Below, in pieces: positions 43,527-51,671 of a DNA stretch of 64,000 nucleotides. A model generated the notes under the pieces. That model did not search any database, was not told the origin of the DNA, and saw only the letters and a list, made by a program, of their open reading frames with translations. Source of the DNA: Thermococcus sp. CX2 (GTDB taxonomy: Archaea; Methanobacteriota_B; Thermococci; Thermococcales; Thermococcaceae); the NCBI RefSeq assembly GCF_012027555.1, contig NZ_SNUQ01000002.1, positions 1-64,000 of the forward strand, given 5' to 3'. The position numbers and the translations under genes are program-made. Numbering within the stretch: the first letter of the stretch is position 1; the number at the start of each line of letters is the position of its first letter.

Positions 43527-44771
43527 TCATGTGAAGTCTATAAAGCCGTCGAGAACCCTCTTCGCGTAGGGTGGAAGGCCCTTCTCGTTCTTCCTCCCAA
43601 TGATGGCACTGAATATCTCGTTGAAGTCCTTGCCCTTTGATGGGAACGGCTTGATCTCTTCAGGCGCTATAAGGTTCTCCTTTTCGGTGCCAATGCGGAG
43701 GGCCTGCTCACCGCCGAATATCTGCGGTGATTTGACTCCGGTCATGATTACCATTGCACGAACAACTTTACCCATGTCCTCGTCTATCCTTGCACCCCAT
43801 TTGATTTCCGACTTCTCACCGAGCTTCTCGTAGACAACGTCCATGGCAGCGCTTATCTCGCCAAGGCTGACATCGGGACCAACGGTGAAGTGGACAAGCG
43901 CCTTATCGCCGCTTCCGAACTCGACATCGAGCATCTTGTTCTCTAGGGCGTTCTTGACGGCATCGACGGCTCTGTTGCTGGAGTCGCTTTCACCTATTCC
44001 AATGAGGGCTGCCCCACCGTTGTGCATGACGCTGTAAACGTCGGCGAAGTCAATGTTAACCATCGACGGGAGCTTTATGGTCTCCGTGATTCCCTTAACC
44101 ATCCTGGCGATTATCTCATCGGCGAAGCGGAAGGCGGCGTTTATCGGAAGCTTGGGAACTAGCTTAAGGAGCTTGTCGTTCTCGATGATTATGACAGTAT
44201 CCGAGTAGTACATGAGGGCCTTTATGCCCGCCTTGGCCTTCTCGATCCTAATCTTACCCTCGTTCCTGAAGGGGAACGTAACGACGCTGACGACAAGCGG
44301 TTCCCTAAAGCGACCGTTGTGCCTCGCGCGCTCCTTGATGACCTTGGCAACGACTGGAGCAGCACCCGTGCCCGTGCCGTTACCCATACCGGCGGTTATG
44401 AAAACCAGATCAGCATCACCTATGGTCTCGGCAATCTCGTGGGCGCTCGCCTCGGCAGCACGGTAGCCTATCTCCGGGTTTCCTCCAGAACCCTTACCAT
44501 GGGTTATCTCCTTACCCAGAAGGAGCTTCTTGTGAGCTTTGGTCCTAGCAAGATGCTGGGCATCGGTGTTCATGGCTATAAGCTCAGCACCCTGAACACC
44601 AAGCTCATAGAGCCTGGTTATCGTGTTGTTTCCAGAACCACCCACACCCACTATGACAATTCTTATCAGATCCTCAAGGTTCTCTTCGGAGAACTCATCA
44701 AGCTTCGCTGTTTTCGGCTCATCATCCAAATCCAGTTTAATTCCGGCCTGCTCTAGGAGCTTAAATACCAT
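43527..44771 (-). CDS. ftsZ2: Cell division protein FtsZ2
   Basis: A 414-residue tubulin-like GTPase. N-terminal [20 protein letters not shown] is the first nucleotide loop, [20 protein letters not shown] follows, the tubulin signature is [20 protein letters not shown], and T7-type [20 protein letters not shown] carries the catalytic Asp. The GMGNGTGTG form and the N-terminal [20 protein letters not shown] extension fit archaeal FtsZ2. It ends with [22 protein letters not shown] precedes the ATG and GTTAAAATAAC near 44810-44820 is its TATA box. Confidence 0.95.
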   Translation of the reverse strand: MVFKLLEQAGIKLDLDDEPKTAKLDEFSEENLEDLIRIVIVGVGGSGNNTITRLYELGVQGAELIAMNTDAQHLARTKAHKKLLLGKEITHGKGSGGNPEIGYRAAEASAHEIAETIGDADLVFITAGMGNGTGTGAAPVVAKVIKERARHNGRFREPLVVSVVTFPFRNEGKIRIEKAKAGIKALMYYSDTVIIIENDKLLKLVPKLPINAAFRFADEIIARMVKGITETIKLPSMVNIDFADVYSVMHNGGAALIGIGESDSSNRAVDAVKNALENKMLDVEFGSGDKALVHFTVGPDVSLGEISAAMDVVYEKLGEKSEIKWGARIDEDMGKVVRAMVIMTGVKSPQIFGGEQALRIGTEKENLIAPEEIKPFPSKGKDFNEIFSAIIGRKNEKGLPPYAKRVLDGFIDFT

Positions 44772-44836
44772 GGCCCCAACCCCCTCGGTTCATAGGCAAT
44801 TACATTGAAAGTTATTTTAACCGTGATTTCAGCAGC

Positions 44837-45028
44837 TTATTTCATGATGTAATCTGGTGTTGAGCGTTCCTCAGTCTCGAGCTGGTACAGCTCCTTCTTC
44901 AAAAGCTCGCGGATTGCCTCCCTGATCACCTCACTCCTGTTGGGATAGACTCCCTTTCTAACAAGCTGATCCATGGCGTTTATCAAACCCTGCGGGAGCT
45001 GTACACTAATGACGCGCATCTTGCTCAT
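44837..45028 (-). CDS. cdrS: CdrS-like ribbon-helix-helix transcription factor
   Basis: A 63-residue RHH protein: MSKMRVISVQLPQGLINAMD (strand and helix 1), KGVYPNRSEVIREAIRELLK (the YPNRSEVIR turn and helix 2) and a short tail. Archaeal CdrS, a division regulator studied in haloarchaea, has this size and is encoded next to ftsZ2, which is the gene immediately downstream here (66 bp). The name rests on size, fold and neighbour. GGTGGTGCAGTG precedes ATG 45028; a further ATG at 45019 is possible. Confidence 0.82.
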   Translation of the reverse strand: MSKMRVISVQLPQGLINAMDQLVRKGVYPNRSEVIREAIRELLKKELYQLETEERSTPDYIMK

Positions 45029-45031
45029 CAC

Positions 45032-45226
45032 TGCACCACCTAGTCTAATAAGCTGCTAAAATAAGTAGTGCTTTAATTAGTTAAATACTTTGCGCTTGCT
45101 TAATATTACCACCATATTATAATTTTCAAAAAAATTTTGAAAAAATTTTAGATGAACAAAAAATACATTAATCCTCGAAAAGACGGAGGGGAGAAAGGGT
45201 TTTAACGTCGAAGATTTCAGCTAACT
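45032..45226. other. AT-rich region between cdrS and cgi121
   Basis: This 195-bp stretch holds the cdrS and cgi121 promoters. TTTAATTAGTTAAATAC (about 45072-45088) is AT-rich with minus-strand TATA potential. TTTCAAAA-AAA-TTTTGAAA (19 bp) near 45124-45144 is an inverted repeat. GGGTTTTAACG (45199-45209) is the likely cgi121 TATA. No ORF is supported. Confidence 0.4.
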
Positions 45227-45238
45227 TTGGGTGGCTCG

Positions 45239-45646
45239 ATGAGAAAAATAAGGGATAACCTCTACATTGCAAAAGTTCACGTGAAAAACGCAGATGAGCT
45301 CATCCCCAAGCTGGGCGGGGACTTTCAGATCGTTTACACCGAATGCTGGGAAGCGGCGGCATTTGCAGCACTCTTAGCCATCCGCTCATTCGAGAGAGGT
45401 AGAAACCACGCAAGAACCCTAAGTGGTGAGCTGCTCCTCCGCCTCGCCGGAACCCTACAGATAAAAGACGCCATAGCCCAGCACGGAGTTAGGAACGGGG
45501 AGAATTATCTCATTGTCTTTGGAAACCGTAGCAGGATGGAGGCCATTATTCGGGAGCTGGGCCTGAAAGAGCTGCCGATGGACGACTGTGATAAAGAAAA
45601 AGTGAAAACTTTTTTTGAAAAAGCAGCACTTGTTGAAGTTTTATAG
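45239..45646 (+). CDS. KEOPS complex subunit Cgi121
   Basis: A 135-residue subunit of the KEOPS complex, which with Kae1, Bud32 and Pcc1 makes t6A37 in tRNA; Cgi121 binds the tRNA 3' CCA tail and Bud32. MRKIRDNLYIAKVHVKNADE, YTECWEAAAFAALLAIRSFE, ELLLRLAGTLQIKDAIAQHG and NYLIVFG match the family, including the LRLAGTxQIxxAI core. ATG 45239 is preceded by GGGTGGCTCG. TrmO-type protein elsewhere in the window acts downstream on the same base. Confidence 0.9.
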   Translation: MRKIRDNLYIAKVHVKNADELIPKLGGDFQIVYTECWEAAAFAALLAIRSFERGRNHARTLSGELLLRLAGTLQIKDAIAQHGVRNGENYLIVFGNRSRMEAIIRELGLKELPMDDCDKEKVKTFFEKAALVEVL

Positions 45647-45730
45647 GGACCATATGACTATTTTCTGTACTTCCTCTAGGATAGATTTATAAAATCCCTT
45701 CCTCATTTTGGACTGCTTGGGGTGGTGCTC

Positions 45731-46909
45731 ATGAAATATAAAAAGCGCAAGTACTTCCTTGCGGGGCGTATAAACCTGATTCAACGCTCAAAGATCAGAG
45801 AGCTTTTCGAAAAGGCGTCAAAGATGGAAAACGTCATTTCCCTGGGCATCGGCGAACCCGACTTTGACACGCCTGAAATCATCAAAGAGGCCGCAAAAAG
45901 GGCCCTCGATGAGGGATACACCCATTACACGCCCAATGCGGGCATTCCAGAGTTCAGAGAGGCGATAGCCGAATACTATAAGAGCTACTATAAGGTGGAC
46001 GTTTCTCCAAACGATATAATCGTTACCGCCGGCGCTTACGAAGCTACATATCTCGCTTTCCAGACGCTCCTCGAGAAGGATGACGACGTTATCATTCCAG
46101 ATCCGGCTTTTGTCTGCTACGTTGAGGATGCCAAGATAGCAGAAGCGGGGATAATCAGGATTCCCCTCCGTGAGGAGAACGAGTTCCAGCTTGACCCAGA
46201 CGAGCTCGTCGAGGCCATAACCAAGCGCACGAGGATGCTCGTCATCAACTACCCGAACAACCCCACCGGAGCCATACTCAAGAAGAAGACCGTAAAGGCC
46301 ATAGCCGACATAGCCGAGGACTACAACCTCTACATCCTCAGCGACGAGCCCTACGAGCACTTCCTCTATGAGGGAGCAAAACACTACCCGATGATAAAGT
46401 ACGCCCCAGACAACACGATTTTAGCGAACAGCTTCTCCAAGACCTTCGCCATGACCGGCTGGCGCCTCGGATTCGCCATAGCCCCGACCCAGGTAATAAG
46501 AGATATGATAAAGCTCCACGCCTACGTCGTCGGAAACGTCACCTCCTTCGTCCAGATAGCGGGAATAACCGCCCTTCGCGATAAGCGCAGCTGGGAAGCC
46601 GTTGAAAGAATGCGCCAGACCTACGCCGAGAGAAGGAAAGTCGTTCTCAGATACCTCAACAAGATGCCACACATAACACCCTTCAAGCCGAAGGGTGCTT
46701 TCTACATATGGGCAAAGATAGATCCGGAGCTCGACATGAGCAGCGAGGACTTCGCTGAGTGGCTCCTGGAGAATGCCAGAGTTGTCGTCATACCTGGAAC
46801 GGCCTTCGGAAAGGCCGGCGAGGGTTACATTAGAATCAGCTACGCCACCAAGAAGAGCCAGCTAATCGAGGCAATGGAGAGGATGAAGGCAGCCCTCTCA
46901 GAACTATGA
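45731..46909 (+). CDS. Aminotransferase class I (aromatic/aspartate type)
   Basis: A 392-residue PLP aminotransferase of fold-type I. The signature lysine is in NSFSKTFAMTGWRLGFAIAP, with VISLGIGEPDFDTPEIIKEA near the N-terminus, LVINYPNNPTGAIL, ILSDEPYEHFLY and GEGYIRISYATKKSQ near the end. A 15-residue basic N-terminal part (MKYKKRKYFLAGRIN) precedes the family core. Substrate (alanine, aspartate or aromatic amino acids) cannot be read from the sequence. ATG 45731 follows GGTGGTGCTC. The stop overlaps an ATG of the next gene (ATGA). Confidence 0.9.
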   Translation: MKYKKRKYFLAGRINLIQRSKIRELFEKASKMENVISLGIGEPDFDTPEIIKEAAKRALDEGYTHYTPNAGIPEFREAIAEYYKSYYKVDVSPNDIIVTAGAYEATYLAFQTLLEKDDDVIIPDPAFVCYVEDAKIAEAGIIRIPLREENEFQLDPDELVEAITKRTRMLVINYPNNPTGAILKKKTVKAIADIAEDYNLYILSDEPYEHFLYEGAKHYPMIKYAPDNTILANSFSKTFAMTGWRLGFAIAPTQVIRDMIKLHAYVVGNVTSFVQIAGITALRDKRSWEAVERMRQTYAERRKVVLRYLNKMPHITPFKPKGAFYIWAKIDPELDMSSEDFAEWLLENARVVVIPGTAFGKAGEGYIRISYATKKSQLIEAMERMKAALSEL

Positions 46910-46920
46910 CGGTGAAGGTG

Positions 46921-47184
46921 ATGGACGGAATACTCGCGGTTTTTATTGCAATTTTTCTTGCTGAACTGGGCGACAAGACTCAGCTTGCCACCATAGCTTT
47001 TGCCTCCAAGTACGGCTGGAAGACGGCCTTCATCGGTGCAATTCTCGGTCTCGCGGCAGTCAACCTCATCGGGGCCTTTCTGGGCGACAAACTCGGAGAT
47101 GTTCTCCCCCTCGACGTTGTCCACAAGGTAGCAGGAGGGCTTTTCATTCTTTTCGGTGTGCTGATGATACTTGGAAAGCTGTAG
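46921..47184 (+). CDS. Half-size GDT1/UPF0016-family membrane transporter
   Basis: An 87-residue protein with three hydrophobic segments. The family motif ExGDKT appears once near the N-terminus as FLAELGDKTQLATIAFASKY. Typical GDT1 proteins (about 200-320 residues) contain two such halves; this copy is a single half and should function as a dimer. The family transports Mn2+ or Ca2+. An ATG at 46906 overlaps the aminotransferase stop, but GGTGAAGGTG before 46921 favours the latter. It is 14 bp before an MFS gene. Confidence 0.82.
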   Translation: MDGILAVFIAIFLAELGDKTQLATIAFASKYGWKTAFIGAILGLAAVNLIGAFLGDKLGDVLPLDVVHKVAGGLFILFGVLMILGKL

Positions 47185-47198
47185 GGAGGAGAGATAGC

Positions 47199-48404
47199 AT
47201 GGACAAACGGTGGAAATCGGTTCTGCTCGATACTCTCGTCATGACGGCTGGATTCGGAACGCTGAGCATGATGGCAGTTGCGAAGCCCGATGTTATGGCT
47301 CACTTCGGAATAGATGCTAATACCTACGAGTGGCAGCACATAGCTTATGTTTTCGGTCTTTTCATCGCTTTCCTCCTCGGTCATACTAAGATATATGAAG
47401 GCAGCTTCAAGAGGAGCGTTGCCATAGCCCTGAGCTGGGCCGCGATAACCCAAGCACTCATCCCCCTCGCACCGAACTGGTACGTTGTCGTCTTCTTGAG
47501 ATTTATCCAGGGTTTTGTCGTCACCCTTGTCCCCCTCTTCAGCACTCAGATAGCCCACTTCTTCGTCGCCGAGAGACCCTTTGCCAAGGGCATAATTCTC
47601 TCGGGCATCTTCTGGGGAGGAGTCTTTGGAAGCATGAGCGCCAAATACGCGGTTGAAGCCCTCGGCTGGAAGGGTGGTTTCTGGAGCACGGTTCTTATTA
47701 TGTACGCGGTTCTCGCCATCTGGTGGCTTCTCACTGAAGACTTTGAGATATCCCACAAGAGTGAGACAACCACCAAGGTCAACGTCTGGAAGATGAAGTT
47801 CACATGGGTGCTCGGTTTCACATTTTTCCCAGCACTGTGGGTCATATTCACCATCGTGGGTTTCTCAGCTTCCCTCGGTTACAACATGGGGTGGACTAAG
47901 GATCACGTGGCAACACTCAGCACGAGCCTCAACATATCCAAGGCCCTCTGGTCAATAGGCATGGGCTACATCGGCTACATGCTCTCAAGGAAGAACCCAA
48001 CCGCCAGGGGACTCTTCAAGGCCATCGTCCAGGTCATGATATTTTCCTATGCTGTCTCCTTCATAGGACTTGCCATCTACGCCAAGGCCATGCTCGACGG
48101 CAACTACACCCTAGCGCTCGCCTCTGTTGTCCTCATTGGGGCCCTCCAAGGAACTGGCCCGGCGTTCTGGACGAGCGCCCCGGCGACATATCCAAAGAGC
48201 ATCTTCCCGAAGGCCTCGTTCGCCCTCGGGCTAATCTCCAACTCGGCCAACGCGGTGGCACCGACCGTTACGGATATACTCGCAAGGCAGAGCACCGCAC
48301 TGGCCCTAGGGGAGCTGGCCTTAATGCCGCTCCTCGGAATCCTGACCCTTATAGCAGTCTCAAGAATGAAGCTCCCCGTGGAGGAGCTGGGCAATGCGGC
48401 CTAA
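47199..48404 (+). CDS. MFS transporter
   Basis: A 401-residue major facilitator protein with about 12 hydrophobic segments. The long loop after helix 6 (FEISHKSETTTKVNVWKMKF) divides the two halves, and GFVVTLVPLFSTQIAHFFVA and GALQGTGPAFWTSAPA are characteristic membrane loops. It lacks the usual GxxxDRxGRR motif A between helices 2 and 3. Substrate unknown. AGGGAGGAGAGATAGC precedes the ATG and the next gene overlaps by 11 bp. Confidence 0.85.
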   Translation: MDKRWKSVLLDTLVMTAGFGTLSMMAVAKPDVMAHFGIDANTYEWQHIAYVFGLFIAFLLGHTKIYEGSFKRSVAIALSWAAITQALIPLAPNWYVVVFLRFIQGFVVTLVPLFSTQIAHFFVAERPFAKGIILSGIFWGGVFGSMSAKYAVEALGWKGGFWSTVLIMYAVLAIWWLLTEDFEISHKSETTTKVNVWKMKFTWVLGFTFFPALWVIFTIVGFSASLGYNMGWTKDHVATLSTSLNISKALWSIGMGYIGYMLSRKNPTARGLFKAIVQVMIFSYAVSFIGLAIYAKAMLDGNYTLALASVVLIGALQGTGPAFWTSAPATYPKSIFPKASFALGLISNSANAVAPTVTDILARQSTALALGELALMPLLGILTLIAVSRMKLPVEELGNAA

Positions 48405-48720
48405 AACGGTTGTCTTTTCCTTCTTTTTAATTCTCTCGGCGTATTTCTACGGCCTGGCCGCTATAAGCGTTGGAGAGAAATACACATTCTGGGGCTTTAT
48501 GATAATCGCAACAATTCATCTGGCCTTTTCCTACGGTATCAAAAAAGGCCATGAGCTCATCGTGGACGTCTCCCCGCACATAGCGCTTCTCGACTTCCTC
48601 TTTGGCCTCCTGTGGGTTCTCATCGGTCTGTCAGTTCCAGCGGTAAGCTTAACGCTGCTCTCAGCACTGGCGCTTTTCATACTGCTGGATGAGGAGGTCA
48701 GAATGGAGCTGAAGAGCTGA
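48394..48720 (+). CDS. Small four-helix membrane protein
   Basis: A 108-residue hydrophobic protein with about four helices: VVFSFFLILSAYFYGLAAIS, FWGFMIIATIHLAFSYGI, LLDFLFGLLWVLIGLSVPAV and LTLLSALALFILLDEEV. It does not match a family I recognise. It overlaps the MFS gene by 11 nt, so the two are probably translated together. The stop TGA is the first part of the repeat that opens the hairpin-rich region. Confidence 0.7.
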   Translation: MRPKTVVFSFFLILSAYFYGLAAISVGEKYTFWGFMIIATIHLAFSYGIKKGHELIVDVSPHIALLDFLFGLLWVLIGLSVPAVSLTLLSALALFILLDEEVRMELKS

Positions 48721-49181
48721 ACAACACTTCTGCCTGTGCATCCTGAGACTGTCGTCTCAGTCCCCCGGCTCCGGCGAATGAAGGTTGATCAAAGAGTTAT
48801 CTTCTCAAACTCGCGAGTTTAACGTGAGCTTGACTTAAAGCTAGCGAATGAAGAGTCCTGCGAAGTTCCTTCAGCTTCGCTGGAGGGGCTAAGACAACAG
48901 TCTCAGAACGCGAAGGTGAACAACATTTGCCTTCGCATGTTGAGACTTTCGTCTCAACACGTCGGGAAGAGTCTGCTTTTCTTTTTGACGCCCTTCGGGT
49001 GTCATACCGTGAGAGACTCATCGAAAATGGCCAGTTAACAAAGAAATCCGCTTAAACTCTGTCACTTGAGCAAGTGCACTCTCAAAAGCCAGTATTTCAA
49101 AAGCAGTCAGAAGTTTTCCACCATCCGTCAGGATGCTTGAGCGTTAGCGAAAGCGGCGCTTTGCGAAGCAAAGGGCTGTAA
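48718..49181. repeat. Hairpin-rich noncoding island with a 44-bp imperfect direct repeat
   Basis: Two related copies begin TGAACAACA (48718 and 48917) and continue through a TGCCT..GCAT core into a CTGAGAC/GTCTCAG hairpin (48743-48760) and a TGTTGAGAC-TTTC-GTCTCAACA hairpin (48938-48959). Other inverted repeats are AAACTCGCGAGTTT (48807-48820), CCTTCAGC-TTC-GCTGGAGG (48868-48886), GACGCCC-TTC-GGGTGTC (48987-49003), CACTTG-AG-CAAGTG (49063-49076), CATCC-GTCA-GGATG (49122-49135) and CTTTGC-GAA-GCAAAG (49159-49173). GCGAATGAAG occurs twice (about 48774 and 48844). No credible ORF is present. The origin is unknown. Confidence 0.75.
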
Positions 49182-49259
49182 TGGTGCGGTGGCCGGGATT
49201 TGAACCCGGGTCACCGGCTTGGAAGGCCGGTGTCCTAGACCAGGCTAGACTACCACCGC
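49182..49259 (-). tRNA. tRNA-Gly (TCC anticodon)
   Basis: Minus strand reading starts GCGGTGGTAGTCTAGCCTGG and folds into the cloverleaf. The anticodon stem-loop is CCGGC-CTTCCAA-GCCGG, anticodon TCC. The T-arm is GGGTTCAAATCCC, the acceptor stem pairs GCGGTGG with CCACCGC, the discriminator is A, and CCA is encoded. No intron. It follows tRNA-Phe by 12 nt and is probably cotranscribed with it. Confidence 0.97.
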
Positions 49260-49271
49260 ACTGAGAGAAAG

Positions 49272-49348
49272 TGGTGGGGCGAGGGGGATTTGAACCCCCG
49301 ACACCCGGATCTTCAGTCCGGCGCTCTCCCAGGCTAAGCTACCGCCCC
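49272..49348 (-). tRNA. tRNA-Phe (GAA anticodon)
   Basis: Minus strand reading starts GGGGCGGTAGCTTAGCCTGG. The anticodon stem-loop is CCGGA-CTGAAGA-TCCGG, anticodon GAA. The T-arm is GGGGGTTCAAATCCCCC-like, and CCA is encoded at 49272-49274. It is the first of a two-tRNA transcript, with its TATA box at 49376-49385. Confidence 0.97.
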
Positions 49349-49375
49349 ATGCCCAAAGATAAGGGGCAAACCGGG

Positions 49376-49385
49376 ATTTATAAAT
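49376..49385 (-). promoter_or_regulatory. TATA box of the tRNA-Phe/tRNA-Gly transcript
   Basis: ATTTATAAAT, the same palindrome as at 110-119, is centred 32 bp upstream of tRNA-Phe on the minus strand. Confidence 0.65.
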
Positions 49386-49450
49386 CTTGCGGTGAGCGTC
49401 GAGGTGCTCACTACACACCAAGTTAAGTGAAAAGAACAGAGAAAGGTGGT

Positions 49451-50170
49451 CTAAATCTTCGGCTCCACCGCGTAGACAGTCCTGTCCTCGCCGATGGCCT
49501 CGATAAGACCGCGGTGCCTCCTCACGCAGCTCTCACACTCACCACAGTGTATTGGCTTCCCATCATCGGTGAAGCCCTTCGGCATGTAGCAAGAGTTAGA
49601 GTACTCGTATTTGGCATCGAGCTCCTTCAAAAGCCTCGCTATGCCCTTCTTGTCGAGTTCGATGAGCGGGGCGACAACTTTAACCTTCGCCATGGTGCCG
49701 TACTTCAGCATCTCGTTCATCCTCTCGACGAACTCCGGCGTGTTGTCTGGGAAGGTCGCTCCCTCCTCGGCGTTGAAGCCAACTATTATGTCCCCGCCGC
49801 CGAGGGCGTCCAAAAGCGATGCTGCAACGCTTATGAGGACGACGTTTCTAGCCGGAACCCAGACGCTTTTGGCTGTTTCTTGGGCAACGCTTATATCCTC
49901 GAGCTCCTCGGCGGTAACCTTTGGCGTCTCACCGCCGACGAGCGTTGTCCCCCTGAGCTTCGAGAACTCCTCGAGGAAGTCAAGGCGGACTACCTTGAGC
50001 GGAACGTTGAGTTCTTTGGAGAAAAACTCAGCAACCCTGTTCGTAACCTTCTCCTCGTTGCTGCCGTAGTTTGCGGTGAGCATTATCACCTCGTCGTAGT
50101 TCTTCTTCGCCCAGTAGAGGCAGGCCGTCGAGTCGAGCCCACCGCTGAAGAGAACGACCGCGCGCTTCAT
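49451..50170 (-). CDS. queC: 7-cyano-7-deazaguanine synthase QueC
   Basis: A 239-residue PP-loop enzyme that converts CDG to preQ0, the precursor of archaeosine in t[23 protein letters not shown] is the ATP-pyrophosphatase loop; ANVVLIS-like [19 protein letters not shown] and the [20 protein letters not shown] motif are family-specific. The zinc site uses [20 protein letters not shown] and [20 protein letters not shown] precedes the ATG. It stands beside tRNA genes; the link is likely chance. Confidence 0.95.
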   Translation of the reverse strand: MKRAVVLFSGGLDSTACLYWAKKNYDEVIMLTANYGSNEEKVTNRVAEFFSKELNVPLKVVRLDFLEEFSKLRGTTLVGGETPKVTAEELEDISVAQETAKSVWVPARNVVLISVAASLLDALGGGDIIVGFNAEEGATFPDNTPEFVERMNEMLKYGTMAKVKVVAPLIELDKKGIARLLKELDAKYEYSNSCYMPKGFTDDGKPIHCGECESCVRRHRGLIEAIGEDRTVYAVEPKI

Positions 50171-50218
50171 GTTATCACCCTCTCTTTTTGATTCAAAAGT
50201 GATGTTGGGGTTAAAAAC

Positions 50219-51121
50219 CTACTCCATGGCCAGGCCCACTATCTCCTCCACGCTCCCGAAGCCTTCCTCCTCAAGGTATCTCTCAATGCCTGCGTTTATC
50301 TCCCTGAAAACTCCCCAGCCGCGAAGGGAAACCGCAGTTCCTATCTGGAGCGCGCTCGCCCCTGCCAAGAGGAACTCCACGGCATCCTGCCAGGTTGTTA
50401 TTCCCCCGATTCCAATGACCGGAATGTCGAGGACTTTTGCAAGGTCATACACAGCCCTCAGGGCGACGGGCTTGACACCCGGCCCGGAGTAGCCGCCGAC
50501 TCGGTTGCTCAGTATTGGCCTTCTCGCGTAGACGTCTATGGCTATAGCCTTGAGGGTGTTTATGGCCGAGACCGCATCTGCTCCAGCCCTTTCAGCGGCA
50601 AGTCCGAGCTTTGTGATATCATCAATGTTAGGAGTGAGCTTCGCTATTACTGGCTTATCCGTCGCGTCCTTTACTGCTTTGACGACCTCATAGACCATCT
50701 CCGGCCTCTGACCTATCTCCATGCCGTAGCCCTTCGCATGGGGGCAGCTAAGGTTGAGCTCGAAAGCATCTGCCACGTCGCTCAGCTTTTCAGCGAGAAA
50801 GGCGAACTCCTCCGGTGTTCCGCCGAATATCGAGACTATTAGTGGAAAGTCAAAGGTGTAGCCTTCGACCATCTCCAGAAAGCCATTCCAGCCGGGATTC
50901 GGCAGTCCCATCGCGTTTATCAGTCCATAGGGGAGCTCCACGATAGTGGGGTTGTCGTAGCCATTTCTCGGCTCGATTCCTATCGACTTTGTAACAACTC
51001 CGCCCGCTCCTTCGCGGTGGGCTCTTATCCACTGTTCAGGCGTCTTGTCGTTTATGCCGGAGGCAAGAATGAGCGGGTTATCAAGCTTAATCCCGGCAAC
51101 CTCAACTTCAAGTTTGGCCAC
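50219..51121 (-). CDS. pyrD: Dihydroorotate dehydrogenase (class 1B-like)
   Basis: A 300-residue FMN enzyme of pyrimidine synthesis. LDNPLILASGINDKTPEQWI is the N-terminal FMN loop, NPTIVELPYGLINAMGLPNP the following motif, AFELNLSCPHAKGYGMEIGQ contains the catalytic Cys of class 1B enzymes, and GVKPVALRAVYDLAKVLDIP with GGITTWQDAVEFLLAGASAL binds the phosphate of FMN. The start is GTG 51121, six bases after GAGGTG; GTG 51130 lies in the ribosome binding site itself. Confidence 0.94.
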   Translation of the reverse strand: MAKLEVEVAGIKLDNPLILASGINDKTPEQWIRAHREGAGGVVTKSIGIEPRNGYDNPTIVELPYGLINAMGLPNPGWNGFLEMVEGYTFDFPLIVSIFGGTPEEFAFLAEKLSDVADAFELNLSCPHAKGYGMEIGQRPEMVYEVVKAVKDATDKPVIAKLTPNIDDITKLGLAAERAGADAVSAINTLKAIAIDVYARRPILSNRVGGYSGPGVKPVALRAVYDLAKVLDIPVIGIGGITTWQDAVEFLLAGASALQIGTAVSLRGWGVFREINAGIERYLEEEGFGSVEEIVGLAME

Positions 51122-51180
51122 CTTTAACACCTCAAAGGCAAAAGATTCGGTTGGCTATTAAGGTTTTTGTCATCAGCCTT

Positions 51181-51186
51181 AAAAAA
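51181..51186 (-). terminator. Oligo-T terminator after SRP RNA
   Basis: On the minus strand a run of six T follows the end of the SRP RNA by about 15 bases, the usual archaeal oligo-T termination signal. Confidence 0.6.
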
Positions 51187-51200
51187 GAGTGGATTTCTAA

Positions 51201-51520
51201 CGGCGGCGGGCGCGCCCGGGGGTGGGAACCCTCCACCGCTCCCTTCCACCGGGGCTCGCTCACCCCCGCTACCCCACGAGCGCCGAACGTCCCGCCTACC
51301 GCTGCTCCCTTCCGGGCCTGGCGGGGTTCGGCGGGCAAAGGGCGTTAGCGGAGCCCTCCAGCTCCGCCCCGCCCACCGCCGGCCCCGTGGGACGAGGGCT
51401 CATCGTTGTGCCCCGGCTTCCGGGGACGGCTTTGGGAACCGCCCCCCGGGCTTCGGCCCCGGCATATCGACGGTTTCCGGTTACAGGGGACGCCGAACCC
51501 CCCGGCCTAGCCCGCCGCCA
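51201..51520 (-). ncRNA. ffs: SRP RNA (7S RNA)
   Basis: The GC-rich 320-nt segment read on the minus strand contains GCCAGGCCCGGAAGGGAGCA, the conserved helix 8 / Ffh-binding sequence of the signal recognition particle RNA. The 5' end TGGCGGCGGGC pairs with the 3' end GCCCGCCGCCG, closing the Alu-type ends. TATA box TTTATATA at 51541-51548 sits about 25 bp upstream of the proposed 5' end at 51520, and T6 at 51181-51186 ends it. Exact ends are approximate. Confidence 0.95.
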
Positions 51521-51540
51521 AGTAAGGTAAACTACCCGGA

Positions 51541-51548
51541 TATATAAA
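51541..51548 (-). promoter_or_regulatory. TATA box of the SRP RNA gene
   Basis: TTTATATA on the minus strand, about 25 bp before the proposed SRP RNA 5' end. Confidence 0.7.
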
Positions 51549-51671
51549 GGTTTGGTGAATCAAAAGTGCTCATCCATGAACATTTATGTCTCCTAAACCA
51601 AAGGTGAATAACCTTACTGTTAAAAAATACTCATAAATAGACATAATCTATTAACACCTAGGTGAATTACC

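Noticed and set aside
48797-49021. 74-codon minus-strand frame in the hairpin-rich island
   Set aside because: Ser/Arg/Lys-rich translation of repeats, no ribosome binding site and no similarity; treated as noncoding.
48718-49181. CRISPR array
   Set aside because: Only two copies of an imperfect unit 199 bp apart, without regular repeats and spacers or cas genes anywhere in the window.
49182-49348. Intron in tRNA-Gly or tRNA-Phe
   Set aside because: Both anticodon loops are a normal seven bases and fold directly.
49427-50191. 254-codon plus-strand frame opposite queC
   Set aside because: Entirely antisense to a clear QueC gene; no ribosome binding site and biased composition.
51151-51547. 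Several overlapping plus-strand frames rich in Pro, Arg, Ala
   Set aside because: They are translations of the opposite strand of the SRP RNA gene, whose GC-rich sequence lacks stops.
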